Assembly: GCA_937859835.1 (NCBI GenBank) | Contig: CALMAN010000035.1 | Location: 1 to 32,670 of the forward strand | Source of the DNA: an uncultured Acidipila sp. | GTDB taxonomy: Bacteria > Acidobacteriota > Terriglobia > Terriglobales > Acidobacteriaceae | Length of the DNA: 32,670 nucleotides | Direction: 5' to 3' | Part shown: positions 1-6,820 of the stretch, one piece after another | Layout: the number at the start of each line of letters is the position of its first letter | Numbering within the stretch: position 1 is the first letter of the stretch | Program-made: the position numbers and the translations under genes | Notes under the pieces: generated by a model | The model's input: only the letters and a program-made list of their open reading frames with translations | Database searches by the model: none | Told to the model about the DNA's origin: nothing

Positions 1-698
1 GCCTGGATTTTGCCCTGCCGCATCAGGGTGGCGGCCATGTTGTCGCTGAGCACGGTGGTGGGGATGCCGTCGTGCATCATCTCCCAGGCAGTGAGGCGAG
101 CCCCCTGCAGAAAGGGGCGCGTCTCGTCGGCGTACACGCGGATCGCCGCGCCCTGCGCCACCGCGGAGCGAACCACGCCAAGCGCGCTGCCGTAGCCGCA
201 GGTGGCCAGGGCGCCGGCGTTGCAGTGGGTGAGCACGCCGCCCTGCCGCGGCAACAAGGGAGCGCCGTGCGCGCCCATGGTCTTGCAGGCGGCGATGTCT
301 TCGCTGTACATAGTTTGCGCTTCAGCGATCAGCCCGGCGCGCAGGCTTGCCACCGTGGCGCCGGGCGCGGCGGCCAGGGTGTTGAAGCGGTCGCGCATGC
401 GGGCGATCGCCCAGAAAAGATTAACCGCTGTGGGGCGAGTGGCTGCCAGGGTCGCGCAGATCTCCTCAAATGCGGGCCGCAGCGCAGCAATGCTCCCGGC
501 GCTGCTGCCGGCCACGCCCAGGGCAACTCCCATCGCCGCGGAAACGCCGATCGCGGGCGCGCCCCGGACGACCATGGTGGTAATCACTTCCGCCACTTCG
601 CGGTAGGTGGTCGCCAGCACGTAGGTTTCTTCCAGCGGCAGCTTGGTCTGGTCCAGAAAACGAACGCCGCCCTCGGTCCACTCCAGTGTGGGAATCAT
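1..698 (-). CDS. mtnA: Methylthioribose-1-phosphate isomerase, 3' end beyond the left edge
   Basis: The enzyme isomerises 5-methylthioribose-1-phosphate to methylthioribulose-1-phosphate in the methionine salvage pathway and acts in the cytosol. The visible 232 or so residues begin MIPTLEWTEGGVRFLDQ and carry the family blocks in order: RGAPAIGVSAA, TRPTAVNLFWA, the catalytic-cysteine block LTHCNAGALATCGYGSALG, YADETRPFLQGARLTAWE and the catalytic-aspartate block SDNMAATLM. The full family length is about 350 residues, so roughly the last third is missing because of the window edge and not because of a break. The start is the ATG at 698. It is transcribed away from the c-di-GMP gene at 890, with a 191-bp divergent spacer between them. 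No other salvage gene is visible. Confidence 0.96.
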   Translation of the reverse strand, partial: MIPTLEWTEGGVRFLDQTKLPLEETYVLATTYREVAEVITTMVVRGAPAIGVSAAMGVALGVAGSSAGSIAALRPAFEEICATLAATRPTAVNLFWAIARMRDRFNTLAAAPGATVASLRAGLIAEAQTMYSEDIAACKTMGAHGAPLLPRQGGVLTHCNAGALATCGYGSALGVVRSAVAQGAAIRVYADETRPFLQGARLTAWEMMHDGIPTTVLSDNMAATLMRQGKIQ

Positions 699-889
699 GC
701 CCCCAGTGTACCGGGAGAGTGAGGCGGCCGGCGCGCAGTCTCGCTTGGCGCGCCGTGCCAGGGTGTCGAGCGTGGCCCGCGGCCGATGGAACCGGCGGAG
801 CGGCAGTGGACGTTACCGGAATACTCCCTTGGCTGAGAATTTTTCGCTCCGTCGCGCGAAAAGCTGCGGCAAGCTGCCGATAGAAGGGC

Positions 890-3208
890 ATGGATGCGGT
901 TCAAGGTATCTGTCCTCCAAGATCCACCCAGGGCCTGGCTCGGCTTGGCGGGTCGCCCGCTGTTTTCCACGAAACCCACGCCACGCGCAGCAGCGGGGAA
1001 CTGCAGTCAGAACTCGACGCCGCGCATGCCATGCTCGAAACCAGCTCGCTCATCCTCGAGTCGGTGGGAGAAGGAATTCTTGGTCTTGACGGCAATGGCC
1101 TGACGACGTTTGCAAACCCGGCCGCCGTAGCGATGACAGGCTGGCAGGTGCAGGATCTGATTGGGAACGTGCAGCATGAGCTGCTCCATCACTCTCACGC
1201 GGATGGCCGGCCATACCCGCGGGAAAAGTGCCCCATCTACATGGCGCTGCGGGATGGACGTGTTCATCGGAGCGACAGCGAGGTGTTTTGGCGGAAAGAC
1301 GGCACCTCGTTTCCGGTCGCCTACACCAGCACGCCGATTCTTCGTGACGGCAAGCCGGTTGGCGCCGTGGTTCTGTTTCTGAATATTTCAAAGCGAAAGC
1401 GGCGGGAAGAATGGGAAAAAAGTAGAAACCAGATTTTTGCCGCGATCACAAGCCACGCCAAGCTGGAAACAACGCTGGCTTTGATCGGGGAAGCCTTTGC
1501 GGCGCTTCACCCGGGAAAGCCGATCGCCATCCTGCTTCGCGAGGCAACCAGGCTCAACCTGGTGGCTAACGTAGGGCTCCCCAGCGCTGTCCAGGATCTT
1601 TTCGCTGCCGGCCAGGGACTGGCGGCGGACTGGCACGAGACTTCGGTTTGCGCCCGCGCTGCTGAAAAAGGCGAAACCATTCGGGCCCGACGGGAAGAGG
1701 TCCATGCCGGCGCGCTGCCTTACCGGGAGCTGGCCGAGTCTGGCTACCGCTCCTGCTTGGCCGTCCCCCTGCTTTCCGGATCGCAGCAGGTGCTCGGAAC
1801 AGTGGCGGTTTTTTCAAACCAGGATGGCGGTCCGGACGATGAAGAAACCAAGGCGGTCGACCGCGCCTGTGAGCTGGCGCGCTTGGCGATTGAACACAGT
1901 CAGCTTCATGCGCAGCTGCTGCGCCAGTCGCAACATGACTACCTGACCAGTCTTCCCAACCGTTTGCTGCTTGAGGACCGGTTGGAGCAGGCGCTGCGGC
2001 AGAGTCGGCGCCAGGGCACCATGGTAGCCGTCTGCTACCTCGACCTTGACCGGTTCAAGCAGGTCAATGACACGCTAGGGCACAGCGTGGGAGATGCTTT
2101 TCTGCAGCATGTGGCAGGGGTTCTCAAGAGGAATCTGCGAGAAATCGACACCGTCGCACGGCAGGGTGGCGACGAATTTATCGTGGTCCTCCCTAGCCTC
2201 AGCTCGGAAAAGGAAGCCGAAGAAACCTGCGAGCGCGTTCTTGCGGACTTGCGCAAGCCCGTGACCATCGGCAGGCATACGCTTACGCCAACCGCCAGCC
2301 TCGGCTTCAGCATGTACCCCGAATGTGGTGCATCCGGGCCGATGCTGCTCCGCAATGCAGACTTTGCCTTGTACGCGGCAAAGCAGGCCGGAAGGGACCG
2401 GGTGCAGCGCTACCAGCGATCCCTTGGCGAAAAGCTCTCAAAGGAGATGGAACTCCAGAAGGAGCTCCGTGGCGCGCTCGAAAGGAAGGAGTTTTTCGTT
2501 GCATACCAGGCTTTGTACAGCAGCGGAAGGCAGCTTCGCGGCTTTGAAGCCCTTCTGCGCTGGCAACATCCTCAGCTGGGACTTGTGAGCCCTGAGTTGT
2601 TTGTTCCGCTCGCTGAGGAAAACGGCCTGATCCTTCCCATCGGTGAGTGGGTCCTCACCGAAGCATGCCGGGAGGCGGTCGACTGGAATCGTGGACGAGC
2701 CAAACCCTTGCAGATGTTTGTAAACATTTCGAAGAAACAGCTGGCCCGGCAGGAGTTTCCGAGAACCGTTGCCCGCATCCTCGAACACAGCGGTCTCGCC
2801 CCGCACTTGCTGGAGCTGGAAGTCACCGAGGGCTGCGTTCTCGCAGATCCGGAGGTGGCCGCGATGCGCCTTCGCGAGCTGCGTGATCTGGGCGTCGGCA
2901 TCTCGATCGACGATTTTGGCACGGGTCACTCCTCCTTCAGCTGTTTGCAGCAGCTGCCGGTCAACACCCTCAAAATCGACCGCTCCTTTATCGCCAGACT
3001 CGATGGGACAGAGACCGGTTCGGCGATCATTCAAGCCATCGTCGCGCTTGCCAGGCAGCTTGGCCTGCAGACGGTTGCCGAGGGGGTGGAAACAGACCTG
3101 CAGATGGAAGAGCTGCGGGAGATACACTCCGGCCTTGTGCAGGGCTATCTGCTCGCAAAGCCGCTTGCTCCGGATGCAGTACGCCGCCTGCTCGACGAGG
3201 GCAAGTGA
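890..3208 (+). CDS. PAS-GAF-GGDEF-EAL bifunctional cyclic-di-GMP enzyme
   Basis: A 772-residue cytosolic protein that can be expected both to make c-di-GMP (GGDEF) and to degrade it (EAL). Domains in order: PAS at about 53-170, GAF at about 185-335, GGDEF at about 345-510, EAL at about 525-768. The synthase signature GGDEF is intact at 426-430. The inhibitory RxxD site (R417, D420) sits at the normal distance before it, so product inhibition is expected. The hydrolase half keeps EAL (553-555), the VNIS asparagine, the VTEG glutamate, DDFGTG, the LKID lysine, EGVET and QGY, so it looks active too. The PAS carries HHSH (100-103) followed by DG, YP and Cys114, as does the hybrid kinase at 13123. 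The ATG at 890 follows GAAGGG closely. A small inverted repeat CGGCA/TGCCG (867-879) lies just upstream and could affect initiation. No membrane segment is seen. Confidence 0.95.
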   Translation: MDAVQGICPPRSTQGLARLGGSPAVFHETHATRSSGELQSELDAAHAMLETSSLILESVGEGILGLDGNGLTTFANPAAVAMTGWQVQDLIGNVQHELLHHSHADGRPYPREKCPIYMALRDGRVHRSDSEVFWRKDGTSFPVAYTSTPILRDGKPVGAVVLFLNISKRKRREEWEKSRNQIFAAITSHAKLETTLALIGEAFAALHPGKPIAILLREATRLNLVANVGLPSAVQDLFAAGQGLAADWHETSVCARAAEKGETIRARREEVHAGALPYRELAESGYRSCLAVPLLSGSQQVLGTVAVFSNQDGGPDDEETKAVDRACELARLAIEHSQLHAQLLRQSQHDYLTSLPNRLLLEDRLEQALRQSRRQGTMVAVCYLDLDRFKQVNDTLGHSVGDAFLQHVAGVLKRNLREIDTVARQGGDEFIVVLPSLSSEKEAEETCERVLADLRKPVTIGRHTLTPTASLGFSMYPECGASGPMLLRNADFALYAAKQAGRDRVQRYQRSLGEKLSKEMELQKELRGALERKEFFVAYQALYSSGRQLRGFEALLRWQHPQLGLVSPELFVPLAEENGLILPIGEWVLTEACREAVDWNRGRAKPLQMFVNISKKQLARQEFPRTVARILEHSGLAPHLLELEVTEGCVLADPEVAAMRLRELRDLGVGISIDDFGTGHSSFSCLQQLPVNTLKIDRSFIARLDGTETGSAIIQAIVALARQLGLQTVAEGVETDLQMEELREIHSGLVQGYLLAKPLAPDAVRRLLDEGK

Positions 3209-3626
3209 TCGGCTGTGGAGCAGGGGCACCGTACCGCGTTCCGTTTGCAGCGCTCTAGGCTCGGCCTGCTCTACGGTCCGAGCTGCTACTCGTTGCCTGC
3301 GCATCGGCATGTGCAGGAACGCATCCAGTGTCGCTCGTCCAGCAGCACCGGCGTCCTGCGTGCCGCTCTGGTTTTCCGGCAGTGCAGGGCGGCCTGCCCC
3401 GCCCCGGCCGCATTCCGAGGGGACGTTACTCTCGGAACCTGTAATTGTGAACGGCATGTGTCGATAGTGAAGCCACAACAACAGCAGTGACGAATGCTCG
3501 AGTCGCGGTCGTCTGCTCCATGTGCGTCGGCGTCTTGGCGGCCTTCAACGAGGTGCGCACGGACGAGCTGCGCCCCATGGGCTCCGAGCGCTTCTGGAAG
3601 TGTTGGATTGGTCTCGGGGGTACCGC
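3209..3626. other. 418-bp spacer before cheA, no convincing gene
   Basis: This spacer separates the c-di-GMP gene from cheA. It holds a perfect 7-bp inverted repeat (3413-3437), followed by a -10-like TGTAAT at 3440-3445. A 57-codon frame starting GTG at 3487 and ending at 3660 overlaps the start of cheA. It has no ribosome-binding site and resembles no family known to me. The cheA frame is open back to 3522, but that extension shows no conserved character. Confidence 0.6.
3413..3445 (+). promoter_or_regulatory. Inverted repeat and -10-like box upstream of cheA
   Basis: TTCCGAG (3413-3419) and CTCGGAA (3431-3437) form a perfect 7-bp inverted repeat around an 11-nt spacer. TGTAAT at 3440-3445 matches the sigma-70 -10 consensus at five of six positions, but no good -35 box lies 16-18 bp upstream. 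The repeat would cover about -50 to -25 of such a promoter, where a dimeric regulator could bind. It could equally be an RNA hairpin. The leader to cheA would be about 175 nt. Confidence 0.3.
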
Positions 3627-6335
3627 GTGGATTTGGACGAGGAAGTACGGGAGTTCCTGATTGAGTGTAATGAGAACCTGGCGAACCTCGACCGGGAAGT
3701 CGTACTCCTTGAGCAGCGCCCAAAAGACGCGAAGTTGATCGCGAGTGTTTTTCGTACGTTTCACACCATCAAGGGAACGTGCGGCTTTTTTGGTTTCAGC
3801 ATTCTGGGCGCTGTGACCCACATCGCTGAGAACATCCTTGATCAGGTACGGAGCAGCCAGCGAGAACTCACGCCAGAGCTTACCTCGCTCATCCTTCAAA
3901 CCGTGGACGCGATCAAGGCGCTCCTGTCGGAGATAGAAAGCGAGGGTTGTGAAGGCAAAAATGAATACCACGACCTGCGCAAGCGGCTCACCGATGCCTT
4001 CCAGTACGCCACCACTGCCCCCGATGCGCAAAGCGCTTGTGCCGAGCCTGAGCCGAGCGTCAAGAGTCCTGCGGAGCCGGTGGCGGAGCTTCCGCCGCAG
4101 ATGCAGCAGGCGCCGGTTGCGGAACCGCCTGCCGTCGCCGCTACGGCGCCAATGAAAGAGGTGGAAGCCAGCGTTCCGAGCGATGAGGCTGGCTCCCAGA
4201 AGCACTCCGTTGTGCTCGACTCGACCATCCGCGTTGACGTCGGACTGCTCGACAAGCTCATGAACCTGGTCGGCGAGCTGGTGCTTGCCCGCAACCAGCT
4301 GCTCCAGGGCACCTCCGGGCAGGACGGCGTGCTGATTCGCACCGTGCAACGGCTCAACGTAATCACCAGTGAACTGCAGGAAGGCGTCCTCAAGACGCGC
4401 ATGCAGCCGATCGGCGTCGTGTGGAACAAGCTGCCGCGTGTGATTCGCGACCTGGCTGCGGAATGTGGCAAAAAGATCAACATCGAGATGGAAGGCGCCG
4501 AAACCGAGCTCGACAAAACCATCATCGAGGCCATCAAGGACCCCCTGACGCATATCGTCCGGAACTCTTGCGATCACGGCGTCGAGATGCCGGAAGTGCG
4601 CCTGGGCAAGGGCAAGCCGGCAGAAGGCCTGGTGCTGCTCCGCGCGTTCCATGAGGGAGGTCACGTCAACATCGAGATTTCGGATGACGGCGGCGGTCTT
4701 AACCCCGAAAAGCTGAAAGCGCGCGCCATCCAGAAGGGGCTTATCCGTAGCGAGCAGGCGGCAATGATGACAGAGCGCGAGGCCGTGCACCTTGTCTTCA
4801 TGCCTGGATTTTCAACCGCCGAGCAGGTAACCAAGATTTCTGGCCGGGGCGTCGGCATGGATGTCGTCAAGACAAACATTCAGAAGATCGGCGGCATCGT
4901 AGACATCTTCAATCGCCCGGGCGCTGCCGGCTCAACAGTAAAGATCAAGATCCCGCTCACGCTCGCCATTATCCCGGGCCTGATCATCAAGGCACACGCC
5001 GGCGGAGCCGGCGAGATGGCCGGGGAAGAACATCGGTTCGTCATCCCGCAAGCAAACCTGATTGAACTTGTCCGGCTCGACCGGGAAGAAGACCGTAAGC
5101 AGATCGAGTATGTAAACGGCATCCCCGTGTACCGGCGCCGCGGGCAACTCCTGCCCCTTACCTATCTGAACAGCGTACTGGGCATGGATGATTGCATTTT
5201 CCCTTCATCGGATGCAGTGAATATCGTGGTGCTCCAGGCAGAAGACCGGCCTTTCGGGCTGGTGGTGGACGGCATCTTCGACACGCAGGAAATTGTTGTG
5301 AAGCCGCTCGGCAAGCGCCTAAAAGGCTTGAGCTCCTACCTTGGTGCCACCATCATGGGCGACGGCCGCGTGGCACTGATCCTGGATGTTCCGGGCCTGG
5401 CGCGGCTTGCAGGCATCGTCTCTCAAGCTCGCGACGCGAAGCGGCACGAAGCGTCAACAGCGGACACTTGCCCCGAAGTACGGCAGACCTTCTTGATCTT
5501 CCGAGCCGGCAGCTTTCAGCGACTTGCTGTCCCGCTCGCGCTCGTGTCCCGGCTGGAACAGTTTCCACGCAAAACCGTCGAGCTGGCTTCAGGCCAGCCT
5601 GTACTGCACTATCGCGAACGCATTCTCCCGCTGCTCTACCTGAGCAAACTGCTTGACCCTGGCAGCGAAAGCGGAGGCGCCGGGAGCGAGACGATCCAGA
5701 TCATCGTCTTCGACGAGGGCACCAGGCGCGTCGGCATCGTGGTGGACCAGATCGTCGACATCGTCGAGGAAGCTGTGACCTTTACGCAAAGCAGCACGCA
5801 CGTGGGCCTGCTTGGCTCGGCGGTCATCGGGGGCACCATCACAGACCTGATTGATCTCCATATGCTGCTGCGTGAAGTTTCTGGCAGCGGGTCTCTGACG
5901 TACGACCTGGAGGCGAACGCGCTGAACACGCTGCTCATCGTCGACGAGTCCCCCCTTGAAGCCACCATGCTTCGTGGCTACCTGGAGATGTGTGGCTATG
6001 CGATTGCGGATGCTGGCTGCCTCAAGGACGCCCTGGAGTTTCTGCACGCGTTTCCTCGCACCGATCTTGTCATCGCATCTTTGAGCCTGCGAACGCAGAT
6101 CGGGCCTGACCTGCTTGCTGCGGTGCGCGCAACGCCCGCACTGCGCCACATACCTGTCTTGGCGATCACAAGAGATCAGGCGACGGCTTCGCGCGGCCAG
6201 CACTTGGATGGGGAGTTGCACTTCGACGGGCTTGAAGATGCTGACGATCGAGCGCAGCTGCTGCAAACCATCCGCCAACTTCTTCGCGTCCGGCGGGAGC
6301 CGGTCACCGCAGTCGGAGCAGGCCATGGCCGATAA
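3627..6335 (+). CDS. cheA: Chemotaxis-type histidine kinase CheA with two CheW-like domains and a C-terminal pseudo-receiver
   Basis: Central kinase of the chemosensory array. It autophosphorylates on a histidine and passes phosphate to CheY and CheB. In 902-residue numbering: Hpt P1 with FHTIKG (His46); a Pro/Ala/Glu-rich linker at about 130-195 in place of a P2 domain; dimerisation P3 from about 202; kinase P4 with the N box HIVRNSCDHG (about 309) and GRGVGMDVV (about 406); a first CheW-like domain at about 445-600 and a second at about 618-750; a receiver-like domain at about 766-888. That last domain keeps VDES, but the phospho-acceptor position is Ser818 (codon 6078-6080, TCT) and the conserved lysine is absent, so it should not accept phosphate. 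GTG at 3627 was chosen because GGGGG lies 6 nt upstream and the protein then starts at the conserved VDLDEEVREFL. A TTG at 3603 is the alternative. Confidence 0.93.
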   Translation: MDLDEEVREFLIECNENLANLDREVVLLEQRPKDAKLIASVFRTFHTIKGTCGFFGFSILGAVTHIAENILDQVRSSQRELTPELTSLILQTVDAIKALLSEIESEGCEGKNEYHDLRKRLTDAFQYATTAPDAQSACAEPEPSVKSPAEPVAELPPQMQQAPVAEPPAVAATAPMKEVEASVPSDEAGSQKHSVVLDSTIRVDVGLLDKLMNLVGELVLARNQLLQGTSGQDGVLIRTVQRLNVITSELQEGVLKTRMQPIGVVWNKLPRVIRDLAAECGKKINIEMEGAETELDKTIIEAIKDPLTHIVRNSCDHGVEMPEVRLGKGKPAEGLVLLRAFHEGGHVNIEISDDGGGLNPEKLKARAIQKGLIRSEQAAMMTEREAVHLVFMPGFSTAEQVTKISGRGVGMDVVKTNIQKIGGIVDIFNRPGAAGSTVKIKIPLTLAIIPGLIIKAHAGGAGEMAGEEHRFVIPQANLIELVRLDREEDRKQIEYVNGIPVYRRRGQLLPLTYLNSVLGMDDCIFPSSDAVNIVVLQAEDRPFGLVVDGIFDTQEIVVKPLGKRLKGLSSYLGATIMGDGRVALILDVPGLARLAGIVSQARDAKRHEASTADTCPEVRQTFLIFRAGSFQRLAVPLALVSRLEQFPRKTVELASGQPVLHYRERILPLLYLSKLLDPGSESGGAGSETIQIIVFDEGTRRVGIVVDQIVDIVEEAVTFTQSSTHVGLLGSAVIGGTITDLIDLHMLLREVSGSGSLTYDLEANALNTLLIVDESPLEATMLRGYLEMCGYAIADAGCLKDALEFLHAFPRTDLVIASLSLRTQIGPDLLAAVRATPALRHIPVLAITRDQATASRGQHLDGELHFDGLEDADDRAQLLQTIRQLLRVRREPVTAVGAGHGR

Positions 6336-6789
6336 GGATCTGCTCGCTGGCGACCTGGGAGAGACCAGGCAGTTTGCCACCTTCCATGTAGGGGACCTGT
6401 TCTTTGGCATCGAGGCGATCCGGGTACAGGAGGTCATCCGGCACCAGGAGATGACACCTATCCCGCTCGCACCCCCTGCCATACAAGGCTTGATCAATCT
6501 TCGCGGGCAGATTGTCACTGCGGTCGACACCCGTCGCATGCTGGCCCTGCCACCGCCGGCAGTTGGAAAGCGGCCGATGAACATCATCATCAAGGCTGAA
6601 GATGGCGCCGTCAGTCTGCTTGTGGATGAGATTGGCGATGTACTCGAAGTGCCCTTGAACTCGTTTGCTCCGGTACCCGATAACGTCCCTGCACCCCAGC
6701 GCGACCTCGTCGCCGGTGTGTACAAGCTAAGACACCAACTTATGCTCGCTCTGGATTCCGAGCGGCTCTTGGAAAACGCCTGCCACTAG
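6325..6789 (+). CDS. cheW: CheW coupling protein
   Basis: A 154-residue single-domain CheW that links receptors to CheA in the array. Visible family features are [47 protein letters not shown] (the signature LRG block) and [15 protein letters not shown] at 6325 overlaps the last 11 bases of cheA (stop 6333-6335), with GGAG at 6315-6318 as ribosome-binding site, so the two are probably translationally coupled and made in fixed proportion. The same frame is open further upstream inside cheA, but that part is only the shadow of cheA. The receptor gene follows 31 bp later. Confidence 0.95.
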   Translation: MADKDLLAGDLGETRQFATFHVGDLFFGIEAIRVQEVIRHQEMTPIPLAPPAIQGLINLRGQIVTAVDTRRMLALPPPAVGKRPMNIIIKAEDGAVSLLVDEIGDVLEVPLNSFAPVPDNVPAPQRDLVAGVYKLRHQLMLALDSERLLENACH

Positions 6790-6820
6790 GCAGCCCAGCT
6801 ACTTTCTGACGGAGAACACC

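Noticed and set aside
2438-3481. 347-codon open frame antisense to the EAL region
   Set aside because: Shadow of the EAL coding sequence; no recognisable motif.
3487-3660. 57-codon frame overlapping the cheA start
   Set aside because: No ribosome-binding site, GTG start, no family resemblance; it overlaps the conserved cheA N-terminus in another frame.
3426-4790. 454-codon open frame antisense to cheA
   Set aside because: Composition is that of a shadow (many His, Leu, Arg) and it covers the clear CheA Hpt and kinase domains.
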